Assembly (NCBI GenBank): GCA_009843735.1
Contig: VYCW01000099.1
Location: 8,602-72,601, forward strand
Reading direction: 5' to 3'
Source: Acidimicrobiaceae bacterium
GTDB lineage: Bacteria > Actinomycetota > Acidimicrobiia > Acidimicrobiales > Aldehydirespiratoraceae
Length of the DNA: 64,000 bases
The translations under genes were made by a program, and so were the position numbers. This document shows, piece after piece, positions 49,108 to 57,565 of the stretch. Under the pieces are notes generated by a model. That model ran no database searches. It was given only the letters and a program-made list of their open reading frames with translations, and was not told the origin of the DNA. Each line of letters starts with the position of its first letter. The stretch's first letter is position 1.

Positions 49108-49776
49108 GTGCGGCTCGTGATCGCCCGCTGCACCGTCGACTACGACGGCCGCCTGCAGGCCCCCCTGCCCCCGGCCGTCCGCCTCATCATGGTCAAGGCC
49201 GACGGCTGCGTGGCCGTCCACGCCGACGGTGGCGCCTACAAGCCGCTCAACTGGATGAACGCCCCGAACCGGCTGGTGATCGACGAGGCGGCCGGCGTTT
49301 GGAGCGTCACCGCGCCCGGCCGCAGCGACTCTCTCGTCATCAGGATCGAGGAGATCCTCCACGACAGCACCCACGAGATGGGCACCGATCCCGGTCTGCG
49401 GAAGGACGGCGTCGAGGCGCAGATGCAAGCGCTCCTCGCAGAGAATCCGGACGCCATCGAGGACGGCTTCATCCTGGTGCGCCGCGAGTTTCCTACCGCC
49501 ATCGGCCCCGTGGACCTGCTGTGCCGCGACGCCTCCGGCAACGCGGTGGCGGTAGAGGTGAAGCGCAACGGCGAGATCGACGGCGTGGAGCAGCTGACCC
49601 GGTACCTGCACTACCTGAACTCCGACCCGAGCCTGGCGCCGGTCCGGGGCGTGTTCGTGGCCCGGACCATCAAGCCCCAGGCCAGGGTGCTCGCGGCCGA
49701 CCGCGCCATCGACTGCGTTGAGGTGGACTACGACGAACTGCGCGGCATCGAGTCCCCGGAACTCCGTTTGTTCTGA
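49108..49776 (+). CDS. nucS: Endonuclease NucS (EndoMS)
   Basis: GTG 49108; [70 protein letters not shown]-terminal SPELRLF. Confidence 0.96.
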   Translation: MRLVIARCTVDYDGRLQAPLPPAVRLIMVKADGCVAVHADGGAYKPLNWMNAPNRLVIDEAAGVWSVTAPGRSDSLVIRIEEILHDSTHEMGTDPGLRKDGVEAQMQALLAENPDAIEDGFILVRREFPTAIGPVDLLCRDASGNAVAVEVKRNGEIDGVEQLTRYLHYLNSDPSLAPVRGVFVARTIKPQARVLAADRAIDCVEVDYDELRGIESPELRLF

Positions 49777-49838
49777 CCCTCGCGGCCTACTACGAGCGGG
49801 GATTGATCGGCAGTCCCTCGCGGCGCAGAGTGGTCATT

Positions 49839-49927
49839 CCCGCTCTTGTTCGCTTCGCTCACGGGCCGCTCGGGCCACGGCCTCGCGCCGTATGGATCGC
49901 ATTGCTCCATCTACTCGCTCGGCCTCT
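49839..49927 (-). repeat. Intergenic repeat copy B
   Basis: Core 49839-49886 identical to copy A except one base; CGCTCGGCCTCT at 49916-49927. Confidence 0.92.
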
Positions 49928-49973
49928 TGGACGGAAGTCCGGTGGCGTCACCGGGTGCGAGTACCCTCGCATC

Positions 49974-51869
49974 GTGCTGAGACGGCTGCGGCGGCCCGAT
50001 GTCCGGTACTCGCGGCTGTGGCAGGTCATCGTCGGGCTCGCGGTGCTCCTAGCCGCGCTGATCGTCGGGTGGCAGGTGTACGAGTCGGGCCAAGACTCCG
50101 AGATCCGTGAGGGCGCGGTCGTGGCCGGGGTGGACATCGGGGGGCTGGAGCCCGAGGAGGCAGTCACCGCGCTCGAACCAGTCGTCCAAGAGGTCGCCGA
50201 GACCACCGTCGAGCTGCAGTTCCTGGATCAGACCATCACCGTGACCGCCGCCGAACTAGGAATCTCCGTGGATGCGGAGCGGACCCTCGCCGAGGCCGAC
50301 AACCCTCCCCCGCCAGTGGTGCGGCCGGCGGCATGGCTCTACGACCTGTTCGCCAGCCGGGATGTGGATCTCGCGGTCACGACCGACTTGGGAACGCTGG
50401 CCAGCACCGTCGACCCCTACACCGACCCCGAGACCCCCCGGATCGAGCTCGTCGATGGAGCCTTCCGGCCGGTGTTGAGCACCGACGTGCCGGTGCCCGA
50501 CATGGATCTGCTGGCGCAGCGGCTGGAGGCGGCCGTGCTCCGGAACGTGGGCGGCAGGGTTGCGGTCGAGGTACCGATCGGCGGCATGGAGCCGGCCGAT
50601 CCGATCGCGGTGGCTCTGGCCACGGCCTTGGCGGTGCGGGCCAACGACATCACCGCGGGCGGGGTGACGCTCCAGCTCGAGGGGACCGCCGAGACGTTCA
50701 GCATCGGCGAACTGCAGCTGCGCCACTTCATGGTTCTCGAAGGCGAGCAGCACGACACGCAGCTGGCTCTCGACTCGAGGATCGCAGGCACCCTCGCCAG
50801 CCTCTTCGTGGGCATCGGCGCCGAGGGGATACCGGCCACTCTCGGCCTCGACGAGGCCGGCAGCGTCACCATCTCCGACGGCGTGCCCGGGTTCAGGTGC
50901 TGTCACGAGACCGCAGCCGAGGTGCTGCTGGCCGGGTTGATGGAGGATCGGGACCCGGTGATGCTGCCAGCCGCCCCCGCACCCCATCCCCGGGGGCGGG
51001 AGTGGGCCGAGTCGATGGGAATCACCCACCTGGTCGCCGAGTTCACCACCCCCTTCACACCAGGCCAGGACCGGATAATCAACATCGCCCGCATCTCGGA
51101 GTTGACCCGCGGCGTGGTCATCGAGCCGGGCCAGCGCTTCTCGGTCAACGAGTACGTCGGGCCCCGCACGGTCGCCAACGGGTTCGTCCCGGCCGCGATG
51201 ATCCTCGACGGCGTGTTCGTGGACTCGGTGGGCGGAGGAATCTCGCAGTACGCGACCACGCTGTTCAACGCCGCCTTCTTCGCGGGACTCGACTTCATCG
51301 ACTACCAGAGCCACTCGATCTATCTCAGCCGCTACCCCTACGGGCGCGAGGCCACCGTCTCGTACCCGGCCCCCGACCTGATAGTCGAGAACAACACGCC
51401 CTACGGGGTCATGTTGTGGCCCACCACCGGCGACAGCTCGATCACGGTGCGGCTCTACTCGACACCCTGGGTTCTGGCCGACCAGACCAACCAGTGGTCC
51501 GAGCCCCGGGGAACGTCGTGTACCCGAGTGGTCACCGAGCGCACCCGGACCTGGCTCGAGGACGGGCGGAGCGAGACCGACACGGTGCGGGCCCTATACC
51601 GCCCCGAGGGCCTCAACTGTGACGGAACCCCGTCGGTCACAACAACAACCACCACCACAACGACCATCGCGCCGGAGTCGACCATCCCTCCAGAGGGAAG
51701 CGAGTACGAGGGGGCCGGCGGGGGCGGGAGCGACCAGCTCGAGCCCGCCGGCAGCGGCGACGGGTCCCAGAGCGGCGAAACCACCGGCAGCGACAACTCC
51801 CCGAGCGGCGAGACCAGCAGCGGCGACGACACCGGCAGCACCCCTGCCACGACCATTCCTGACGAGTGA
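49974..51869 (+). CDS. VanW family protein with N-terminal TM and Thr/Ser/Gly-rich C-terminal tail
   Basis: VIVGLAVLLAALIVGWQVY TM; peptidoglycan-binding-like repeats; VanW core (EFTTPFTPGQDRIINIARISELTRGVVIEPGQRFSVNEYVGPRT...GGGISQYATTLFNAAFFAG). Confidence 0.93.
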   Translation: MLRRLRRPDVRYSRLWQVIVGLAVLLAALIVGWQVYESGQDSEIREGAVVAGVDIGGLEPEEAVTALEPVVQEVAETTVELQFLDQTITVTAAELGISVDAERTLAEADNPPPPVVRPAAWLYDLFASRDVDLAVTTDLGTLASTVDPYTDPETPRIELVDGAFRPVLSTDVPVPDMDLLAQRLEAAVLRNVGGRVAVEVPIGGMEPADPIAVALATALAVRANDITAGGVTLQLEGTAETFSIGELQLRHFMVLEGEQHDTQLALDSRIAGTLASLFVGIGAEGIPATLGLDEAGSVTISDGVPGFRCCHETAAEVLLAGLMEDRDPVMLPAAPAPHPRGREWAESMGITHLVAEFTTPFTPGQDRIINIARISELTRGVVIEPGQRFSVNEYVGPRTVANGFVPAAMILDGVFVDSVGGGISQYATTLFNAAFFAGLDFIDYQSHSIYLSRYPYGREATVSYPAPDLIVENNTPYGVMLWPTTGDSSITVRLYSTPWVLADQTNQWSEPRGTSCTRVVTERTRTWLEDGRSETDTVRALYRPEGLNCDGTPSVTTTTTTTTTIAPESTIPPEGSEYEGAGGGGSDQLEPAGSGDGSQSGETTGSDNSPSGETSSGDDTGSTPATTIPDE

Positions 51870-51871
51870 CC

Positions 51872-52396
51872 ATGGGATCCGGCGACGAGAGGATCGACAG
51901 CATCGACCAGGCCATCGACGAGTGGTGGGACCGCCGGCTCAGGGACAGGCCCGCGCTCGACCGTCTCATGTACTCGGCATCGGAGGCGGCCAACCACTCG
52001 ATGCTCTGGTACGCGCTGGGGGCGGCACAGGCCGTGGTGCGCCGGGACGCCCGCCCCGCCTGGCAGCTGGGCGTGGCGCTGCTGGGGGAGGCTGCGCTGG
52101 TCAACGGCATCATCAAGACGATCTTCGGGCGCCGCAGACCGGTGTTCAAGGGGCCGCGGCCCCATTCGCTGCGCCAACCGCTCACCAGCAGCTTCCCCAG
52201 CGGCCACGCCAGCGCGGCCATGGTGGCCGCCTCGCTGCTGTCGCGCCGCAGCCCCTGGGCCCCCGCGTATTACGCCCTGGCCCTGGTCGTGGCGCTCAGC
52301 CGGATCCACGTGCGTATCCATCACGCCAGCGACGTGACCGCGGGCATGGCCGTCGGCGCGGTGCTCGGCGCTACGGCCCGCCGGCTGCTGCGCTGA
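51872..52396 (+). CDS. PAP2-superfamily phosphatase
   Basis: KTIFGRRRPVFKGP, SFPSGHASAAM, SRIHVRIHHASDVTAG. Confidence 0.95.
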   Translation: MGSGDERIDSIDQAIDEWWDRRLRDRPALDRLMYSASEAANHSMLWYALGAAQAVVRRDARPAWQLGVALLGEAALVNGIIKTIFGRRRPVFKGPRPHSLRQPLTSSFPSGHASAAMVAASLLSRRSPWAPAYYALALVVALSRIHVRIHHASDVTAGMAVGAVLGATARRLLR

Positions 52397-52467
52397 GGCC
52401 GCGTGGGCTCGGGCGACGCCGGCTGCGCCGCGGCGTCACGCTCGGGACAATAACTAGGATCGGCTTC

Positions 52468-53280
52468 GTGCAACTCCAAGGTGCGGTCGCGGTCGTCACC
52501 GGTGCCGCCAGCGGCATCGGGCGATCTCTGGCCAGGGCACTCGCGCTCGAGGCCGGCAGCGTGGTGGTGGTGGCTGATGTCGACGGATCCGGAGCGGAGG
52601 CCGTTGCGGGTGAGATCGCGGCGGAGGCCGGGCCCGGCGGGACAGGCGGGTTCGCGGCCGGCATCGACGTCACCGACGAGGACGCCGTCGTCTCGCTGAT
52701 CGAACAGGTCGAATCGAGCCTCGGTCCGATCGAGCTGTGGTGCGGCAATGCCGGCATCTCCCGCCTCGGTGGGGTCGAGCGGCCCGACGACGAGTGGAAC
52801 CAGGTCTGGGACGTGAACGTGATGGCCCACGTGATCGCCTGCCGGCATCTCGTTCCGCGATGGGTGGAGCGAGGATCGGGCCATCTGCTCGTGACCGCCT
52901 CGGCCGCGGGGCTGCTGACGAACTTCGGGACCGCCTCCTACGCGGTCACCAAGCATGCTGCCGTGGGGCTGGCCGAGTGGATCGCGATCACCCACGGTGA
53001 CGACGGCGTGAGGGTCTCGTGCCTGTGCCCCCAGGGTGTGCGCACGCCGATGACCGAGAACGAGGGCGCGGTGGCCGTCGACCAGGTGAAGGCGCTCGGG
53101 CTGATCGAGCCCGAGGAGGTGGCCACGGTGACCCTCGAAGCGCTGCGCGAGGACCGGTTCCTGATACTGCCGCACCCCGAGGTGGCCACCTACGAACTGC
53201 GCCGGGCCGGTGACCGGCAGCGCTGGTTGGACGGCATGCGCAGGATGCAGAGACGCCTGCTGGGCTCCGAGGACGGTTAG
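52468..53280 (+). CDS. SDR-family oxidoreductase
   Basis: GTG 52468; AVAVVTGAASGIGRSLARAL, WCGNAGIS, ASYAVTKHAAVGLAEW. Confidence 0.93.
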   Translation: MQLQGAVAVVTGAASGIGRSLARALALEAGSVVVVADVDGSGAEAVAGEIAAEAGPGGTGGFAAGIDVTDEDAVVSLIEQVESSLGPIELWCGNAGISRLGGVERPDDEWNQVWDVNVMAHVIACRHLVPRWVERGSGHLLVTASAAGLLTNFGTASYAVTKHAAVGLAEWIAITHGDDGVRVSCLCPQGVRTPMTENEGAVAVDQVKALGLIEPEEVATVTLEALREDRFLILPHPEVATYELRRAGDRQRWLDGMRRMQRRLLGSEDG

Positions 53281-53296
53281 GGGACCCTCAGCGGGT

Positions 53297-53426
53297 GCGC
53301 GGGTAGCCGCAACCGGGTCACGTTGCAGCGGGGTATCTCCCGCTCTCGTTCGCTTCGCTCACCGGCCGCTCGGGCCACGGCCTCGCCCGTACGAGCCGGA
53401 TTCGCTCGTTTACCGGCTCGGCCTCT
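53297..53426 (-). repeat. Intergenic repeat copy C (long form)
   Basis: Core 53339-53386; GGCTCGGCCTCT at 53415-53426; extra left arm GCGCGGGTA...CGTTGCAGCGGGGTATCT shared with copy D. Confidence 0.92.
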
Positions 53427-54406
53427 CAGGGAGCGGAGGGGGCCAGAGCCCTCACAACATCGAAGGCGTCGACACCCTCGGCCGGCAGCACCATCGGGGC
53501 CGGGCAGGTCACCCCGCTGTCGATGAAGCGCTGGATGTGCCGGCGGCACTCGTCGGGCGATCCGTGGACCAGCAGCTCGTCCACCACGTGTTCGGGGATC
53601 TTCTCCAGCGAGCCCCTCCGGTCGCCCGCGTCCCACTGGTCCCAGTGCTCGCCAAGGGCATCAGTCCGTCCGAGCCAGGCGTGGAAGGCCCGGTAGACCG
53701 GCACATTGATGTAGGCGGCCAGCAGCCGCCGCCCCGCGGCCAGGGCCGCCTGCCGGTCGGACGTGGGCAGCACGAAGATGCGGGCCACGATCTCTGCCGT
53801 CGGGCTCTCCTCCCTCACGATTCCGCAGACCCCTACTGCGTCGGATGCCGACAGCCAGTTGATGATGGCGCCGTCGCTCTCGCGGGCCGCGAGGCGCAGC
53901 ATCCGCTCCCGCAGGGCGGCCACGAAGATCGGCACCGGCTCGTTTACCGGAACCCCAAGCCGGAATCCCCGCACCGAGAAGGTGTCGTAGTTTTCGGTGA
54001 CCTTCTCACCGCTCAGCGCCGCCCGCAGGAAGCGGACCGTGTCCCGCACCCGCTGGTAGGGCCGATCGAAGGGGACCGCGTTCCAGTGGCTGACAATTAC
54101 CTCGGAGGATGTGCCGATGCCGAGGACGAAGCGTCCCGGCGCGGCCGAGGCCAGCGACGCAGCCGATTGGGCCATGAGGGCCGGACCGCGTGTGTTGGCG
54201 GGCACCACCGCCGTACCGAGCCGCAGGAACGGTGCCCACACCGAGGCGAGAGCAAGTGTGGTGAAGCCGTCGAAGCCGTTCGCTTCCGCCGACCAGACGT
54301 CGGTATAGCCCAGGTCGACGAGCTCTTCGAAGAGCGGGCGCTGGGCGTGCAGGGGGCCCATGAACGGGACCGTGATGCCGTATCTCTGGGCAGGGGCCTG
54401 GCTCAT
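53426..54406 (-). CDS. LLM-class (F420-dependent-like) oxidoreductase
   Basis: LVDLGYTDVWSAEANGFDGFTTLALASVWAPFLRLGTAVVPANTRGPALMAQSAASLASAAPGRFVLGIGTSS. Confidence 0.93.
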   Translation of the reverse strand: MSQAPAQRYGITVPFMGPLHAQRPLFEELVDLGYTDVWSAEANGFDGFTTLALASVWAPFLRLGTAVVPANTRGPALMAQSAASLASAAPGRFVLGIGTSSEVIVSHWNAVPFDRPYQRVRDTVRFLRAALSGEKVTENYDTFSVRGFRLGVPVNEPVPIFVAALRERMLRLAARESDGAIINWLSASDAVGVCGIVREESPTAEIVARIFVLPTSDRQAALAAGRRLLAAYINVPVYRAFHAWLGRTDALGEHWDQWDAGDRRGSLEKIPEHVVDELLVHGSPDECRRHIQRFIDSGVTCPAPMVLPAEGVDAFDVVRALAPSAP

Positions 54407-54444
54407 ACGGACAGGATGTCACACCCCCTGGCCATCATGTGTAC

Positions 54445-54639
54445 ATGTCCGATCAACTGGTTCTCATAGACATCGCCACCCCCGGCCAGCCCGATTCTCA
54501 GCAGACCTGGCAACTTGACTCCGCCACATGCGAGATCGGCCGGCGCGGCGTGGCCCGGGCCCGCAGAGCCCTGCAGGCCGCACGCACTCCCATAGAGGTC
54601 GATACCGTCGACGGCGGCGACCTCCCCGCCGCAGCCTGA
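54445..54639 (+). CDS. Hypothetical small protein (64 aa)
   Basis: Only open frame in an otherwise empty intergenic interval; ATG 54445; no recognised family. Confidence 0.35.
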   Translation: MSDQLVLIDIATPGQPDSQQTWQLDSATCEIGRRGVARARRALQAARTPIEVDTVDGGDLPAAA

Positions 54640-54708
54640 CTCCGGGCGCGAGCCCCAATCGCACCGGCCGTGAACCTGCCGGATGCCACCTTCAGCCGAA
54701 GCGAGTGC

Positions 54709-54729
54709 CCCATATACCCCACATATGGG
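54709..54729 (+). promoter_or_regulatory. Perfect 7-bp inverted repeat upstream of nuclease lipoprotein (possible operator)
   Basis: CCCATAT-ACCCCAC-ATATGGG, locally AT-rich, 19 bp before ATG 54749. Confidence 0.4.
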
Positions 54730-54748
54730 TCGCGGAGGAGCATGCCTT

Positions 54749-55324
54749 ATGGGGAGCAACTGTGGATCGCTGCATTGGCGCCGTTGGGCGGGAGTGCTCG
54801 TGCTGGTGCTCGTCAGTTCATGCAGCACCCCACCAGTAGTAGCCACGATTGGCGGCGAGGTGTCGGTCGGCACGGACGACGAGCACCAGTGGGCTCCCAA
54901 CGCCACCGTCGAGCGGGTTGTGGACGGAGACACCATCGACGTACTGGTAGGGGACCGTCAGGAGACGGTGCGCCTCATCGGTATCGACGCCCCCGAGTCG
55001 GTGGCGCCCACCCGCCCGGTGCAGTGTTTCGGCAAGGAGGCGTCGTTGCATCTTGAGGCCGTGCTCCCCGAGGGCACCGAGATCACCCTGGTGCGCGACG
55101 TTGAGGCCCGGGATGTCTACCAGCGTCTCCTCGGCTACGTGGTGCGATCCCGCGACGGCCTCTTCGTCAACCTGGAACTCGTGGCAGCCGGCTACGCCGC
55201 GGTGCTGAACTACCCGCCCAACGACCATTACGCCAGCGTTCTTGCTCGGGCTGAGGCGGACGCGGCCGCAGCCGGCCGCGGCTTGTGGGGCCACTGCGGC
55301 GGCCCCGACGTTCCGCTGGGCTGA
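54749..55324 (+). CDS. Secreted thermonuclease-like (SNase-fold) lipoprotein
   Basis: ATG 54749 with GGAGGAG upstream; lipobox VLVLVSSCS; VERVVDGDTIDV, VRLIGIDAPESVAP, FGKEASLHLEAVL, YVVRSRDGLFVNLELVAAGYA. Confidence 0.93.
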   Translation: MGSNCGSLHWRRWAGVLVLVLVSSCSTPPVVATIGGEVSVGTDDEHQWAPNATVERVVDGDTIDVLVGDRQETVRLIGIDAPESVAPTRPVQCFGKEASLHLEAVLPEGTEITLVRDVEARDVYQRLLGYVVRSRDGLFVNLELVAAGYAAVLNYPPNDHYASVLARAEADAAAAGRGLWGHCGGPDVPLG

Positions 55325-55389
55325 GGCCGGCTCCTTGACGGCGGGGCTTCGGGTGAGATGCGGCCCCCCAGTCAGATACGGTCAAGGCC

Positions 55390-56229
55390 GTGGAATCGCT
55401 GGTAGAGCGCCTCGGACACCCCCCTGACGCCAAGCTCGTGATCGTCAGCGCGGACCGCATCGGCACCACCCACTCCTCCACCGCCGCCGGCTACCAGGCG
55501 TTGCGGGAGGGCGCGGCCACGACCGGCACGATCGTGATGCCAGGGGTGTGGGCCCGCCACGCGGCCGAGCTCTACCGGGGCGAGGACCTCGGGGTCCACC
55601 TGACGCTCAACTCCGAGCTCGACTGCTTCCGGTGGGGGCCGATCACCAACGCCCCGAGCCTCCTCGACGGCGACGGAGGTTTCCCCCGGACTCTGCAGGA
55701 CCTGTGGGACCATGCAGACCTCGACGAGGTCCGGCGCGAATGTCGCGCCCAGCTCGAGCGGGCCGTGTTGTGGGGATTCGACGTGACCCACCTCACCACT
55801 CACATGGCCGCCCTGCAGCAGCGCCCGGAGTTCTTCGACGTGCTGATGGACCTCGCGGTGTCATTCGACCTGCCGGTGCGTCTCGAAGGCCCCGAGGCCG
55901 AGGCCAACGCCGGATTCCCGTTCCGATCGCTGGCCCAGTCCGAGGGCATCGTCTTCCCCGACCACTTCCGGCTCGTTCGAGGAGACGCCAGGGACCATGT
56001 CTTCGAGCAACTGGCCGGCCTGGCGCCCGGGGTCACCGAACTGTCACTGTGCCCGGCGCTCGACGAGCCCGAGATCCACGCCATCGATCCTTCCGCGAGC
56101 GGCCGGGTCGACGACCTGGCGCTGGCCCTGTCCCGCGAGATGGCCGACCTGATCGAGCGATCCGGCGCGGTCGCGGTCGGATACCTCGCTCTGCGCAGCG
56201 CGCAGAGGAGGGCCCGGCACCGCACCTGA
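55390..56229 (+). CDS. YdjC/ChbG-like carbohydrate deacetylase family protein
   Basis: LVIVSADRIGTTHSSTAAGYQAL, GEDLGVHLTLNSEL, FDVTHLTTHMAAL, VRLEGPE. Confidence 0.82.
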   Translation: MESLVERLGHPPDAKLVIVSADRIGTTHSSTAAGYQALREGAATTGTIVMPGVWARHAAELYRGEDLGVHLTLNSELDCFRWGPITNAPSLLDGDGGFPRTLQDLWDHADLDEVRRECRAQLERAVLWGFDVTHLTTHMAALQQRPEFFDVLMDLAVSFDLPVRLEGPEAEANAGFPFRSLAQSEGIVFPDHFRLVRGDARDHVFEQLAGLAPGVTELSLCPALDEPEIHAIDPSASGRVDDLALALSREMADLIERSGAVAVGYLALRSAQRRARHRT

Positions 56230-56235
56230 CGGGGA

Positions 56236-56610
56236 CTACCGGAGCGCGGCCAGAGCCTCCCTCAGCGCCTTCGATCGCAGCAACGGGCGCCATCCGTCGA
56301 ACAACAGCACCTGGTCGCCCTCGAGCTTCATCCGGCCCGTCATATAGGCCGCCTCCACTGACAGCTCGCCCCGCCACGCCTGCACGAAGTCCGGGTAAGT
56401 CCATCCGGCGACCAAGTCGGGCTGCGAGTGCCGCCCCGTCGACAGGCTCACCCGCCCGGCCTCGACAACCGCGTGGAAGGCGACCCCGCCCCCGGGTGCG
56501 CCGCTCACCGTGACCTGGGCCACCCCGTCGGCCGCGCCAGAGGCATCGACAGCCTCCAGGGCGACGGCGACTGCCTCCAGCCACCCATCGTCGAGAGGCT
56601 CCGGAGCCAC
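56236..56610 (-). CDS. SCP2-like sterol-carrier-domain protein
   Basis: About 124 aa from GTG 56610; VAFHAVVEAGRVSLSTGRHSQPDLVAGWTYPDFVQAWRGELSVEAAYMTGRMKLEGD typical of SCP2. Confidence 0.78.
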   Translation of the reverse strand: MAPEPLDDGWLEAVAVALEAVDASGAADGVAQVTVSGAPGGGVAFHAVVEAGRVSLSTGRHSQPDLVAGWTYPDFVQAWRGELSVEAAYMTGRMKLEGDQVLLFDGWRPLLRSKALREALAALR

Positions 56611-56611
56611 G

Positions 56612-57499
56612 TCAGCCGGCGTCGCCGGCCGGCTCCGGCCGCAGCCCCTCGAACAAGTCGCGCTCGGGCAGCGTCGCCGGACGCGGCCCCCGGGCCAGCA
56701 CATAGTCGTCGTATGGATGGATCGACCGCTCGACCTCGGCGGGCAGCCCGAACCAGAACGTCGACTCCGGGTCGATCTGGGTGGCGTGGGCCAGCAGTCC
56801 CTCGATGCGGGCGTCGATGAACCCGTCCACGGGAACTTGAGTCGTGATCTTGTCGTCGGTGGACGGTCGCTTGAACCACCACTCGTTGTACGGCGATTCC
56901 AGGCCGAGATCCTGGAACGCCTGGTGGCGCTCCTCGATGCGCTTGCGCGACCACAAGGTGTAGTAGAGCTTGGCCGGCGCCCAGGGCTCACCCAGGTCGG
57001 GACGGTACGCCGGGTCGCCGGCCCGCTCGTAGGCGGGCAGGGAGACATCGTGCACCCGAATGTGGTCCGGATGCATGTACCCGCCCTGATCCTCCGGATA
57101 GGTCACGATGACGTGGGGCCGGTGACGGCGTATCACCGCCACTAGCCGGGCCACCGCCTCCTCAAGGTCGGCCCGGGCGAAGCAGTCGGGATGGTTGTTG
57201 GCCTCCGACCCCTCCATGCCCGAGTCGCGATAGCCGAGCATCTCGACCTCTTCGTAGCCGATCACCTCCGCAGCCCGGGCCAGCTCTGCCGCCCTTATCT
57301 CGGCCAGCTTGTCGGCCATGGAGGGATCGTCCAGCGTCGGGTTGAGGATCTCGCCCTCCTCTCCGCCGGTGCAGCACACGAGCACGGTCCGGATTCCCTC
57401 GGCGTGGTAGCGAGCGATCGTGGGCGCACCCTTCGACGCCTCGTCGTCCGGATGAGCGTGGACGGTTAGGAGACAGAGCCGTTCCGCTGGAGTTGCCAT
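56612..57499 (-). CDS. mca: Mycothiol conjugate amidase Mca (PIG-L family)
   Basis: LTVHAHPDDEASKGAPTIARYHAEGIRTVLVCCTGGEEGEILNP, YRDSGMEGSEANNHPDCF, YPEDQGGYMHPDHIRVHDVS, KLYYTLWSRKRI. Confidence 0.92.
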   Translation of the reverse strand: MATPAERLCLLTVHAHPDDEASKGAPTIARYHAEGIRTVLVCCTGGEEGEILNPTLDDPSMADKLAEIRAAELARAAEVIGYEEVEMLGYRDSGMEGSEANNHPDCFARADLEEAVARLVAVIRRHRPHVIVTYPEDQGGYMHPDHIRVHDVSLPAYERAGDPAYRPDLGEPWAPAKLYYTLWSRKRIEERHQAFQDLGLESPYNEWWFKRPSTDDKITTQVPVDGFIDARIEGLLAHATQIDPESTFWFGLPAEVERSIHPYDDYVLARGPRPATLPERDLFEGLRPEPAGDAG

Positions 57500-57565
57500 C
57501 GCCGGTGAAGCTATCCCCGTAGCGGCCGCGAGCGCTCCACAGCCGACCGGTTGCCTACACGCAAC

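Noticed and set aside
49803-49973. N-terminal extension of the VanW protein
   Set aside because: Encoded by intergenic repeat copy B; TM-containing start at GTG 49974 is more plausible.
51640-51670. Simple repeat ACAACAACAACCACCACCACAACGACC
   Set aside because: Encodes the Thr-rich low-complexity tail of the VanW protein; common cell-wall spacer, not a regulatory microsatellite on present evidence.
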